A DNA stretch of 64,000 bases from Dysgonomonadaceae bacterium zrk40 (GCA_016916535.1 CP070276.1:372001-436000), one strand, 5' to 3'. Counted from the first letter of the stretch, positions 36,758 to 45,810 are shown. Translations and numbers: made by a program. Notes: generated by a model from the sequence alone, not told the origin.

Positions 36758-36765
36758 CAAAAGTA
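36758..36765 (-). promoter_or_regulatory. promoter -7 element of topA
   Basis: The minus strand reads TACTTTTG (TAnnTTTG), with GTTG about 18 bases upstream. It lies 52 bases before the topA start codon. Confidence 0.55.
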
Positions 36766-36870
36766 GTAATTTTGCCACAGGAACAACACTTTTTTTTATA
36801 ATTTCCTTGTTTATTAAGGCTTTTTGATGGATCAGACCACACCTATATTGCTGTTGTTCCACAGTTTGTT

Positions 36871-37479
36871 CTATCCCTGCTCAGGTGATGAAACCTCCAC
36901 CCCGTGCAGTAGGGAGAGTTGTTCCCGCAAACGGGCGGAGAGTGACAGGCGAATGGAAAGATCCATACGGCAGCTCTCCCTGAAATCCTGTGTCCATCGG
37001 ACCGAGTCAAACTGTTTCAACACACGCATCACATCATTCAGCAACGGATATTCAAATGAGAGTGTTATAAGATCATCCACTGTTTTCTCCACGATCACTG
37101 CATTGGCTATTGCATCAGTTGCCGCCTCCTTGTATGCCCTAATCAATCCACCGGTGCCCAGCAGCGTACCACCAAAATAACGCACCACCAGGATCAGCAC
37201 ATCGGTCAGTTCTGCCGAATTGATCTGCCCCAGAATCGGCTTACCGGCCGTACCTGACGGCTCGCCGTCGTCGTTAGCACGAAACTCATCCCGCTCCCAC
37301 CCCAGCATGTAAGCCCAGCAGACATGGCGTGCATCGTAATATTTCTTGCGATGCTCCTCAACGATCTCCTTCACCTCCTCAGCGCTCTTCACCGGAACAA
37401 TGTGCGAGATAAACTTGCTCTTCTTCTCGGTGAGATACCCCTCTGCCGGATATTCAATGGTTTTGTAACTATCCTCCAT
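36871..37479 (-). CDS. YigZ/IMPACT-family protein
   Basis: This 202-residue protein has the UPF0029 (Impact) N-terminal domain: KSKFISHIVPVKSAEEVKEIVEEHRKKYYDARHVCWAY, DDGEPSGTAGKPILGQI and LVVRYFGGTLLGTGGLIRAY are diagnostic. A ferredoxin-like C-terminal domain (DUF1949) follows. The precise function is unknown; relatives are linked to translation control or proline peptide handling. A TAATTTTG box on the minus strand (37484-37491) ends only 5 bases before the start codon, so the message may be almost leaderless. Confidence 0.93.
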   Translation of the reverse strand: MEDSYKTIEYPAEGYLTEKKSKFISHIVPVKSAEEVKEIVEEHRKKYYDARHVCWAYMLGWERDEFRANDDGEPSGTAGKPILGQINSAELTDVLILVVRYFGGTLLGTGGLIRAYKEAATDAIANAVIVEKTVDDLITLSFEYPLLNDVMRVLKQFDSVRWTQDFRESCRMDLSIRLSLSARLREQLSLLHGVEVSSPEQG

Positions 37480-37491
37480 ACCCCAAAATTA

Positions 37492-38386
37492 GTAAAAAGG
37501 GTTGGAAAGGTTCTGAGATCTTCACAAAAAACTGATACAACAACCCTTCATTCGGTAAAACATTTGGTATAATCATTTTATCGCCTAATTTTTGTATGTG
37601 ATGAAATAAACAAAACGGACACAATAATTACATATTTAAGACATATATTCAATATTTAATCTTTATTATTATTTATTATATTAATATTGATATGATATAC
37701 CGTTCTGTTTAATATGTTTGTAGAATACTTTCAATTTTTTTTTATTCTATTCTTATACTTTTAATTTCAAAGCAATGGACTACACATCACGAGGCATTGT
37801 TAGAAAACCTCCAAAAAAAGATTGGATTTGCCTCCTAACTTTTAAAAAAACATATACCCCTCTCCTTCATCTAATATCTCAATGCTCAATTCCATGGAAA
37901 GGGAGAATGGCGCAATACTTCGTAAATTTTGCAGCAAGTCTATTTCAAAGTGCTCTTTATCGCGTTTGATCAAATGTATCACTCAAAATATTTGTGATAT
38001 TTTGAGCAAGAACTAATCATGAAGGATATGATTAACGGTAAGTTTTATCAATGAAAAAAAGTAACAAGAAAAAGCGGACTCAGAACCCGCCAACTAAATG
38101 CTTGAAATCCAAAAAGATTGACAGCTAAAAAAAGCCTTCCCTCGCCAGGAAAGCGAAAACTACCAAAATGAAAGCAAGCTCACAGGAAGTATCACTAAAC
38201 TAACAAAGAAAGGCGCTGCAAAGATAACAAAAACACGGTAAATTCAAACACCCACGGGTTTGGGTATAGTTAATTTTCCGGATGCCTCCGAAAGTGAAGA
38301 ATAGTAACAATTATGGTGGTGCAGTTTTAACTGTATTAAAATAGAATATTATTCCATCATTTATAAAGTATAATATCATATAATGT
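37492..38386. other. AT-rich intergenic stretch, about 900 bases
   Basis: No reading frame here is convincing. It holds a plus-strand TATGTTTG promoter-like box (37713-37720), a perfect inverted repeat CTCAAAATAT/ATATTTTGAG with a 5-base loop (37982-38006), and a minus-strand promoter plus terminator that delimit a candidate small RNA (see separate entry). Base composition is far richer in A and T than in the flanking genes and continues so through the following three genes. Confidence 0.7.
38127..38213 (-). ncRNA. candidate small RNA upstream of the peptide/GLPGLI locus
   Basis: On the minus strand a promoter TTTG (38245-38248), 18-base spacer, TATCTTTG (38219-38226) is followed about 75 bases later by an intrinsic terminator: GCTTTCC (38148-38154) pairs with GGAAGGC (38134-38140) and is followed by seven Ts (38127-38133). 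Together they delimit a transcript of about 87 bases without a start codon and sizeable frame. No known RNA family was recognised. Confidence 0.5.
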
Positions 38387-38563
38387 ATGAAAAAGTTTAA
38401 TATAAAGAAAACGATTCTGATTGCAGCATTATCATTAATTGCTTTTGCTGCAAATGCATTTTATGTTACAACTTCATGTGGTGCAACCTATAACGTAATA
38501 GGATGTGAAACTATGGAAGATGTAATAGAGACGGTAGATGCATTGGAAAGTCTTTGCCCATAA
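38387..38563 (+). CDS. small secreted cysteine-containing peptide precursor
   Basis: This 58-codon gene encodes a basic N-terminus and hydrophobic core (KKFNIKKTILIAALSLIAF) ending in a signal-peptidase site near ANA. A mature part of about 34 residues follows, FYVTTSCGATYNVIGC and then an acidic helix-like stretch ETMEDVIETVDALESLCP. Three cysteines are present (C31, C40, C57). It precedes a GLPGLI-family gene and an outer-membrane barrel gene in the same direction. I recognise no characterised family. The acidic, cysteine-bearing mature peptide looks like an exported substrate or signal, but that is inference. It is too short for most automated gene calls. Confidence 0.75.
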   Translation: MKKFNIKKTILIAALSLIAFAANAFYVTTSCGATYNVIGCETMEDVIETVDALESLCP

Positions 38564-38574
38564 GTTTATAAGAA

Positions 38575-38612
38575 AGAAGGATAAGATCCGTATATCTGGA
38601 TCTTGTCCTTCT
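38575..38612 (+). terminator. intercistronic hairpin between peptide and GLPGLI genes
   Basis: AGAAGGATAAGATCC (38575-38589) pairs with GGATCTTGTCCTTCT (38598-38612) over 15 positions with one wobble, loop of 8 bases. The following sequence GCTTTAAG is only weakly T-rich. It could be a leaky terminator or an mRNA-protecting hairpin that gives higher peptide expression than downstream gene expression. Confidence 0.65.
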
Positions 38613-38650
38613 GCTTTAAGTTAAATTGTAAAATTAAAATTTATCTTGTT

Positions 38651-39490
38651 ATGCATGAAAAAAAATTTTATCTTGTTATTGCTGTATTGGTTGTGACAAA
38701 TCTGATGTCTCAAAGAGTTTTCTCTCAAACGGTAATTGATAAAGCGGTATACCGATGCCAATACAAAAATACAACATTGAAAGATACGCTTGATGCGAAT
38801 TATTTCACTACAGACTTCATGAATTTGGATATAGGTGAAAACTCGGTTGTTTTTTACAGTTCGCGGAAAAAAGAAAAGGATGCATATAAAAGAAAAATGC
38901 AGGAAAGCGGGACTTTCGATATGAACAAGATTAAAGAATCTCCCAAAGGAGTGAATAACTACAAAGTGTATACGAATTATCCAAATGGAAAGATAACGTA
39001 CCAGGATGAACTGGTTGGACGAAGAAACAACTATTATTACGAAGAAGATTTATTGCCCATCCAATGGACTATCACATCTGAAAAGAAATTGATCTTGAAA
39101 TATAATTGCCAGAAAGCCACCTGTACTTACATGGGTCGAAATTACGAAGCTTGGTTTACAACTGAAATCCCAATTAAGTATGGACCCTATAAATTTAGAG
39201 GTTTACCAGGCCTAATCCTGAAGTTACACGATACAAATAATCATTATGTTTTTGAAGCTACAGGATTTGAAAAACTATTGACTCCTGAAGATATCATATA
39301 CGACGTTAAAGGGTTCCACAAAATATCGAAAAAAGATTTTCTTAAAATTCAATATTCCTTCGTAACAGATCCTCTCAATTTTATAGCCCAAAGTCTTGGC
39401 GTTAAAATTGAAGGCATTTCTACGCCGGGGGAGAGAAGCAAGGAAGGTATTCGATCAGATGCCTATCTACCAATAGAGTTAAGTAAATAA
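38651..39490 (+). CDS. GLPGLI family protein
   Basis: This 279-residue secreted or periplasmic protein has a signal peptide (KFYLVIAVLVVTNLMSQRVFS; cleavage near FSQ). The family-naming motif is present as GPYKFRGLPGLILKLHD. Around it are the usual TCTYMGRNYEAWFTTEIPIKYGPYKF segment and a C-terminal half of alternating strands. The family is known only from Bacteroidota and has no established function. The ATG at 38651 is preferred; a TTG further upstream lies inside the intercistronic hairpin. The next gene starts 10 bases after its stop. Confidence 0.92.
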   Translation: MHEKKFYLVIAVLVVTNLMSQRVFSQTVIDKAVYRCQYKNTTLKDTLDANYFTTDFMNLDIGENSVVFYSSRKKEKDAYKRKMQESGTFDMNKIKESPKGVNNYKVYTNYPNGKITYQDELVGRRNNYYYEEDLLPIQWTITSEKKLILKYNCQKATCTYMGRNYEAWFTTEIPIKYGPYKFRGLPGLILKLHDTNNHYVFEATGFEKLLTPEDIIYDVKGFHKISKKDFLKIQYSFVTDPLNFIAQSLGVKIEGISTPGERSKEGIRSDAYLPIELSK

Positions 39491-39500
39491 TATTTTATCT

Positions 39501-42125
39501 ATGCCTAAATATTGGGTGCTACTCCTCCTTTTCTGTTTATCCTTTCTGAATGTATGTTTGTCCCAAACAGTTAATATTGAAGGACGGATTATTGATTCTA
39601 ACACTAAAATAGGGATTAGCGGGGCATCCGTCTATATTCTTGACTTAAACGATGCAATAATAGATTATGTTTATTCTGATGAAAATGGGACTTTTAGCAT
39701 TGAATTGAATAAGAAAAGCATTGTGGATGGGCATAGCATCGTATTCTCTTATCTTGGCTACATGGAGCAAAAGAACCTGTTACGTATCTTTAAATCAAAT
39801 ACCATTATTGAATTAACACCCACGGAAATACCATTGCCGGAAGTAGAAATAATATCGCACCCCATAAAGGAGCAGGGAGATACGCTAATCTATAACGTGG
39901 CCCGGTTTAAAATGGCTCAAGATAGGAGTATCGCCGATGTTTTACGCAACATGCCGGGTATCCGGGTCACAGATGAAGGTACTATTTATTATCAGGGAGA
40001 GCCCATCAACAAATTTTATATTGAAGGTGTAGACTTGCTTGATGAAAAATATAAACTCGCCTCCAATAATTTAAAAGCTGATTACGTGGAATATGTGCAG
40101 GTATTGCAACAGCATGAACCGGTAAAGAGCCTGAGGGGTAAAACATTTGGTGAACAGGCGGCGATAAATTTGGTGCTTAATGAAGGGGCAAAACAGCGAT
40201 GGCTATTCTCGGTTGATTTTGGTGTTGGGCTGCCACTTACCCTTTGGGACAATAGGCTCATGGCTATGTCTTTTGGGAAAAGTGCTCAAAATCTAAGCAT
40301 GTATAAAAACAACAGCACCGGAGAGGATATAGCATCCGAGCTATCTTCTCCGGCAACTATTTCCGAGATTATCATAGATGCACGAATGCCAAAAGTGGAG
40401 AGAGGACTGTTTCAACCGAGCATGATATCCTCTCTCCCTATGGATAAGAAAAAATATCAATTGAATGCCTCGCACCTTATCACATCCAACCAGATCTGGA
40501 AGCTTTCTGAAGACAAAAATTTAAGATATCAAATCAGTTACTTGAAAAACAAAGAAAGGCAACAGTTGGATTCGGAAGTGTCGGCTGTTCTGGATGTTGA
40601 TTCTACATTGATTATTCAGGAATTAAAAAAGAGTAATAGTTACCAAAACAAGCTGGAGGGTGAGCTTTCTTACACCCACAATGCTGACAACTTTTATTTG
40701 AGTAATAAATTGTCTTCCAATATCATTTGGGCTGAACAACACAATCGAATTGTTACACATCAATATGACATTGAAGAAAAATATAATCTACCTCAACAAT
40801 TGTTGCGAAACGATTTTAGGATAGTTATTCCTCGAAAAAAAGGACGTCTGGAAGCGACCTCACTTACTCAGCTCGCTACTTTATCACACTTTGCATCGTT
40901 TCAGATAGGAGATGCATCTAAAACGCATCCTTATACACAAGAATATGCATTAAAAAATATGACTACTTCCAATCAGGTATCATATACCTTTCAACTTAAC
41001 AAATATCAGATAAAAAATAATATAGGAGTTGATTTTACCTCCCAGAGGTTAAACTCTCTCTCACATCCACCGGCATTAATAGATATCCTGGATCATGAAA
41101 ACGATGCGGCTTTCAAAAATATCACTTCATATGTTGAGACGCAAATGGGATACAAATCCGATAAGTTGGATTATTACTTCAATTTATTACTAAAACATTC
41201 ATCTGTAACGATACAAAATAAGGATTCGTTGCAAAACGGGTACACTTTCGTTCATTTTCTTCCTTCTGCCGGGTTAAAATATTATCCCTCTAATTGGTTG
41301 ACGCTATCCTTAAAGGGACAAGTGACGGATAATATTGCAGACATTCGAACATTATATCCTCAAACAATATTTATCAATTATAGGATCCTGAACTCTTTCA
41401 CCGGAAAACCAACACAAAGTCTTTCTCATAAATATGTATTATCTTTGATATACAGAAACCCTGTAAAAGGTTTTTTCATGGAAGGGTCAGCAGGGTATTC
41501 CATCATGAAACGTCATTTAATAAATAAAACATTCTTTATAGATGACCTTTTCCAACAAAACGAGTCACTGTTCACGAAAAATAATATTTATTCTCCCATA
41601 CTGGGAATAAGTGGATCTAAAATGTTTGGCTGGTGGAACACGAAACTCTTTTTGAATGGGTTTTATAAAGAAAGTGAGTATACATATATAGTACAAAACC
41701 GGCAAACTGATTTTTCCAGTAAATCCTATTCGATAAATTTAGGTGTGACAATACAACCCCGAAAATGGTTCAATAATGAATATGAACTGAGATATATCAA
41801 TAATATGCTTGCAGGGAACGATACAGGAAATAATAATTTTTCAACATCCTATTTTCAACACTCGCTATCCACTTACTTTTTTCCTTGCACCAATATACAA
41901 GTTGGTATAAAACAGGACCTTTTTCGCACGAAAAAGGTAAATTACTATTTCGCTAATTTTAATGTTTTATATAGATTTAAAAAGATGGATATCAGCTTGG
42001 AAATAAGAAATTTAACAAACCAGACGCATTATGTTTTTGAGAATGTCGTAGATTTCTATAAATCGCGCATTACACGTACCATGAGACCCCGGGAGATTAT
42101 GATAAAAATGAATTTAAACTTCTAA
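39501..42125 (+). CDS. outer-membrane beta-barrel protein with carboxypeptidase-regulatory-like and plug domains
   Basis: This 874-residue protein has a signal peptide (MPKYWVLLLLFCLSFLNVCLS). A CarboxypepD_reg-like Ig domain covers about residues 24-110 (VNIEGRIIDSNTKIGISGASVYIL). A TonB-plug-like region follows (DRSIADVLRNMPGIRVTDEGTIYYQGEPINKFYIEGVDLL). The rest is aromatic-rich barrel strands ending in MNLNF, a typical outer-membrane C-terminus with terminal Phe. It resembles the receptor-like proteins found beside GLPGLI genes. No TonB box is evident. With the upstream small peptide it may form an export or uptake unit for that peptide. Confidence 0.9.
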   Translation: MPKYWVLLLLFCLSFLNVCLSQTVNIEGRIIDSNTKIGISGASVYILDLNDAIIDYVYSDENGTFSIELNKKSIVDGHSIVFSYLGYMEQKNLLRIFKSNTIIELTPTEIPLPEVEIISHPIKEQGDTLIYNVARFKMAQDRSIADVLRNMPGIRVTDEGTIYYQGEPINKFYIEGVDLLDEKYKLASNNLKADYVEYVQVLQQHEPVKSLRGKTFGEQAAINLVLNEGAKQRWLFSVDFGVGLPLTLWDNRLMAMSFGKSAQNLSMYKNNSTGEDIASELSSPATISEIIIDARMPKVERGLFQPSMISSLPMDKKKYQLNASHLITSNQIWKLSEDKNLRYQISYLKNKERQQLDSEVSAVLDVDSTLIIQELKKSNSYQNKLEGELSYTHNADNFYLSNKLSSNIIWAEQHNRIVTHQYDIEEKYNLPQQLLRNDFRIVIPRKKGRLEATSLTQLATLSHFASFQIGDASKTHPYTQEYALKNMTTSNQVSYTFQLNKYQIKNNIGVDFTSQRLNSLSHPPALIDILDHENDAAFKNITSYVETQMGYKSDKLDYYFNLLLKHSSVTIQNKDSLQNGYTFVHFLPSAGLKYYPSNWLTLSLKGQVTDNIADIRTLYPQTIFINYRILNSFTGKPTQSLSHKYVLSLIYRNPVKGFFMEGSAGYSIMKRHLINKTFFIDDLFQQNESLFTKNNIYSPILGISGSKMFGWWNTKLFLNGFYKESEYTYIVQNRQTDFSSKSYSINLGVTIQPRKWFNNEYELRYINNMLAGNDTGNNNFSTSYFQHSLSTYFFPCTNIQVGIKQDLFRTKKVNYYFANFNVLYRFKKMDISLEIRNLTNQTHYVFENVVDFYKSRITRTMRPREIMIKMNLNF

Positions 42126-42471
42126 GTTCTTTATCGGTAATAGTTTCACACCTGTTTCGATTGTAGGGAACGCCGGTCCATGGAAATTTTCAGGGCTCCC
42201 CGGATTGATAATGAGCATCCAAGACACCAAAGGGCATTACACTTTTGAAATAAGCGGCCTGGAAAATACCAGAGAACCCATAGAATATATTGAATACGGC
42301 GCCCGAAAATATACCCGTACCGACCGGATAACCTTTTTGCGCACCAACGCCAAAGCATCCAATATTGGCTGGGTTCGATATTTGGAGGCAAATTCACCCA
42401 AAAAAAATGAATCGGACTTTATACCGGCGAGCGGTGGTGCGAGATATAATTTCTTGGAAAGAGATTTTTAA
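42118..42471 (+). pseudogene. 3' fragment of a second GLPGLI family gene
   Basis: From 42118 an open frame without a proper start encodes FTPVSIVGNAGPWKFSGLPG and the rest of a GLPGLI C-terminal half (LIMSIQDTKGHYTFEISGLEN onward). The signal peptide and N-terminal half are missing. It begins inside the last codons of the intact barrel gene, so a deletion probably joined the two copies. The spacing to the next, also broken, barrel gene (11 bases) copies the arrangement of the intact pair. Confidence 0.85.
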
Positions 42472-42482
42472 ACAAGTTGGTT

Positions 42483-42981
42483 ATGAGACGTATTACCGAC
42501 CTCTTTTTGTTTTTTTATGCTGTTATCTACTTCTTTAAAATCGCAAACTATGGATATAAAAGGATAGGTTAGGGATGATGCGGGCAATTTGTCGAGCGTG
42601 GTAATCACAATCACCTCTGAAGATGAAAGTGATGTGATTACCTATGCCATAACAGATAATTCAGGTAATTTCTTCCTGAAAAACGTGGATATGGCAAATG
42701 CACACTTTATTCGTGCCCGCTTGATGGGATACGCAACGCAAACAATACTGCTGGACGAGAATAAAACCGATTATTCTTTTCTTTTGGTTGAGGAGTCAAT
42801 CCAATTGAATGAAGTGTTGATAAAATCAGCCAGGATATCGGGTGTGGGAGATACTACACGCTATCTTGCATCCTCATTTGCTAAAGAAAACGACATCACA
42901 CTTGGCGACATCATTAAACGTATGCCCGGGTTCCACGTTCTTCGAAATGGAGTTTTCGCCTATCAGCGCAAAATCTATTGA
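42483..42981 (+). pseudogene. broken 5' part of a second regulatory-domain/barrel gene
   Basis: The ATG at 42483 opens a signal-peptide-like frame that loses phase at a run of seven Ts (42510-42516). In the shifted frame the sequence continues MLLSTSLKSQTMDIKG, then an in-frame TAG (42565-42567), then VRDDAGNLSSVVITI, a regulatory-like domain and the start of a plug (GDIIKRMPGFHVLRNG). It stops at 42981 where the intact copy continues with the barrel. It thus has a frameshift, a nonsense codon and a large 3' deletion. Confidence 0.85.
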
Positions 42982-43151
42982 ATAAAAAAAGTTTTGTTTT
43001 CTTTCTTATACAGACATGATGTCGATAGAGCGGAGATATCAAATTCGACCATTTTCACTGTTATTTTCTGGGATAACATCATTTTAAGTGTGTCCTGATG
43101 AGGGTGCTGGCGGTGTAGCGTATCACCGAGAAAAGAAGACAGTGGTGAACC

Positions 43152-43183
43152 AAAAAGGGGGTTTCGATCGACACCCCCTTTTT
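43152..43183. terminator. bidirectional intrinsic terminator
   Basis: AAAAAGGGGGT (43152-43162) pairs perfectly with ACCCCCTTTTT (43173-43183) around a 10-base loop. It has A-runs on one side and T-runs on the other, so it can end transcription from both strands. It separates the AT-rich island from nrdJ, 72 bases beyond the nrdJ stop codon. The remainder of 42982-43254 shows no gene. Confidence 0.85.
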
Positions 43184-43254
43184 GAATTATCGGTTTCCTC
43201 TTTTAAGGAACAGAATTGATCTTTTCACCGCTCTATAAGTGAATCATGAAGATT

Positions 43255-45810
43255 TTACCCGCACTTGGAAGCACCGCAGTTGCGGCATTTCAGACACCCC
43301 TCCTCGTAGACCAGCGACTCGTGCCCGCAAACGGGGCACTTCTGTCCCTTGGCTTCGGTTTCGTTGGGCAGATATTTTTTCAGTGCCCGCTCCACACCGT
43401 TCTTCCAGGTGTTGATGGTCTCGCTGTCCAGCTCAAGACCCGACACCAGCTTGATCACCTGGTCGATGGGCATGCCGTAGCGCAACACTCCTGAGATCAG
43501 TTTGGCATAATTCCAGAACTCCGGGTTGAACTTTCCGTCCAGCCCCTCGATGGTCACCTTGTAGCCCCGCCGGTTCTGGAACTGGAAGTCGTAATGCTTC
43601 CTTCCGTCGTTGTCGTAAGCCTTGATGATCTTGCCGGTGGTGACATTCTTAGGGATCATGATGCCATCATCCTCGTCGTTGATACCGGTAAAGATCTCAT
43701 AGGGACGGCCGTTGAGCAATCCGATGAAGGCGATCCACTTCTCCTTGTTATTCTGGAACTTGATCACATCGGCCTCAAGTTCGATGGGTCGCGAGGTGAC
43801 GATCTGGGGCATCTCGTAACAGTCGTCATCCTTCTCCTTGCCCTTCTCCTCTTTCTCCTCCTTGTCGTTCGCGATCAGCACCCCGGCGCGAGAGCCGTCA
43901 CGGTATACGGTACATCCCTTGCAGCCGCTCTTCCAGGCTTCCATGTAGAGCTCGCCCACCAGCTCTTCCGTCACATCGGCAGGCAGGTTGATGGTGACGC
44001 TGATGGAGTGGTCCACCCACTTCTGCACCCGTCCCTGCATCTGCACCTTCTGCAGCCAGTCCACATCGTTCGAGGTGGCCTTGTAGTAGGGCGACTTCTC
44101 CACCATCTCCTCCACCTCCTGCTTGCTGTAGCGCCTGGTGGTGGAGTAACCGTTTGCTTCCATCCAGGTGACAAACTTGTGGTGGAACACGGTGTACTCC
44201 TCCCAGGAGTCGCCGTTCACATCCACGAAATCTATCTTCACATCCTTGTCGCTGGGGTTCACCTTGCGACGGCGCGTGTAGACCGGCAGGAAGACCGGCT
44301 CGATGCCGGAGGTGGTCTGCGACATCAGGCTGGTGGTGCCGGTGGGGGCGATGGTGAGACAGGCGATGTTGCGTCTGCCATACTTCATCATGTCTTCATA
44401 CAGCTGATTGTCTGCCTCTTTCAGGCGAAGTATGAAAGGATTGTTTTTCTCCCTTTCAGCATCGAAGATCTCGAAGGCCCCCCTTTCGCGGGCCATCTCC
44501 ACCGACGAACGGTAGGCGTTGAGCGCCACGGCGCGATGCACCTGCTCCGAGAAATCGTTCCCCTCGTCGCTGCCGTAACGAATGCCCAGTGCAGCCAGCA
44601 TATCCCCCTCGGCAGTGATGCCCACGCCGGTACGGCGTCCTTGCAGGGTCTTTTTCCTTATCTTCAGCCAGAGGTTGCGTTCTGATGTTTTTACCTCTTC
44701 CGACTCGGGATCGGAATCGATCTTGTTCAGGATCAGTTCAATCTTCTCCGACTCCAGGTCGATGATGTCATCCATGATGCGCTGTGCCAGCTGCACATGC
44801 TTGCCAAAAAGCTCGAAATCGAACCGGGCATCTTCACGGAAGGGATTCACCACGTAGGAGTAGAGGTTGATTGCAAGCAGGCGGCAGCTGTCGTAGGGAC
44901 AGAGCGGAATCTCACCGCAGGGGTTGGTAGAGACGGTCTTGAAGCCCAGGTCGGCATAACAGTCGGGCACCGATTCACGGATGATTGTATCCCAGAAGAG
45001 TACCCCCGGCTCGGCAGATCGCCAGGCGTTGTGGATGATCTTGTCCCACAATCCCTTCGCGTCAATGGTCTTCTCGTATTTCGGCTTGTCGGCATCGATG
45101 GGGTACTTCTGCAAATAAGGCTTGCCTGTGGCAGCCGCCTCCATGAAGTCATCATCGATCTTCACCGAGATGTTGGCACCGGTCACCTTCCCCTGCTCCA
45201 GCTTGGCATCGATAAAGTTCTCCGAGTCGGGGTGCTTGATCGAGACGCTGAGCATCAGTGCCCCGCGGCGACCATCCTGTGCAACCTCACGTGTGGAGTT
45301 GGAGTAACGCTCCATGAAGGGTACCAGCCCCGTGGAGGTGAGGGCCGAGTTCTTCACAGGCGATCCCTTGGGGCGGATGTGCGAGAGGTCATGCCCCACC
45401 CCGCCGCGGCGCTTCATGAGCTGCACCTGCTCCTCATCCACACGGATGATCGCTCCGTAGGAGTCGGCATTGCCATCCATCCCAATCACGAAGCAGTTGG
45501 AGAGTGATGCCACCTGGAAGTCGTTACCGATGCCGGTCATGGGGCTCCCCTGCGGAATGATATATTGGAAACGGTCGAACAGGTCGAACAGCTCCTGCTC
45601 ACTCAGTGGATTGGCGTATTTCTGTTCGATGCGTGCCACCTCACTCGCCAGGCGGTGGTGCATATCAGCAGGGGTCTTCTCGTAGATCTCCCCCTGGCTG
45701 TCTTTCAGCGCGTACTTGCTCACCCATACCTTGGCGGCTAGCTCATCGCCCTTAAAATATTCCAACGAGGCCTGGTAAGCTTCGTCGAAAGTGTATCTCT
45801 TTTTTTTCAT
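43255..45810 (-). CDS. nrdJ: adenosylcobalamin-dependent ribonucleotide reductase (class II)
   Basis: This 851-residue oxygen-independent enzyme reduces ribonucleotides to deoxyribonucleotides. It has an N-terminal region (RYTFDEAYQASLEYFKGDELAAKVW), the catalytic core with ASLSNCFVIG, NPCGEIPLCPYDSCRL (active-site cysteine and glutamate), and a PTGTTSLMSQTTSGIEPVF loop. A TSCPVC-type redox/zinc ribbon tail (CPVCGHESLVYEEGCLKCRNCG) ends it. No intein is evident. No B12 riboswitch was recognised upstream. It gives dNTP synthesis under anaerobic conditions. Confidence 0.96.
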   Translation of the reverse strand: MKKKRYTFDEAYQASLEYFKGDELAAKVWVSKYALKDSQGEIYEKTPADMHHRLASEVARIEQKYANPLSEQELFDLFDRFQYIIPQGSPMTGIGNDFQVASLSNCFVIGMDGNADSYGAIIRVDEEQVQLMKRRGGVGHDLSHIRPKGSPVKNSALTSTGLVPFMERYSNSTREVAQDGRRGALMLSVSIKHPDSENFIDAKLEQGKVTGANISVKIDDDFMEAAATGKPYLQKYPIDADKPKYEKTIDAKGLWDKIIHNAWRSAEPGVLFWDTIIRESVPDCYADLGFKTVSTNPCGEIPLCPYDSCRLLAINLYSYVVNPFREDARFDFELFGKHVQLAQRIMDDIIDLESEKIELILNKIDSDPESEEVKTSERNLWLKIRKKTLQGRRTGVGITAEGDMLAALGIRYGSDEGNDFSEQVHRAVALNAYRSSVEMARERGAFEIFDAEREKNNPFILRLKEADNQLYEDMMKYGRRNIACLTIAPTGTTSLMSQTTSGIEPVFLPVYTRRRKVNPSDKDVKIDFVDVNGDSWEEYTVFHHKFVTWMEANGYSTTRRYSKQEVEEMVEKSPYYKATSNDVDWLQKVQMQGRVQKWVDHSISVTINLPADVTEELVGELYMEAWKSGCKGCTVYRDGSRAGVLIANDKEEKEEKGKEKDDDCYEMPQIVTSRPIELEADVIKFQNNKEKWIAFIGLLNGRPYEIFTGINDEDDGIMIPKNVTTGKIIKAYDNDGRKHYDFQFQNRRGYKVTIEGLDGKFNPEFWNYAKLISGVLRYGMPIDQVIKLVSGLELDSETINTWKNGVERALKKYLPNETEAKGQKCPVCGHESLVYEEGCLKCRNCGASKCG

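Noticed and set aside
37775-37969. 64-codon plus-strand frame in the AT-rich region, about 55 bases after a TATGTTTG promoter-like box
   Set aside because: No signal peptide, domain, repeat or operon support, and base use by codon position looks random; more likely chance in AT-rich DNA.
37982-38006. Perfect 10-bp inverted repeat as terminator
   Set aside because: No T-run on either strand and no gene upstream to terminate; kept only as a structural note within the intergenic stretch.
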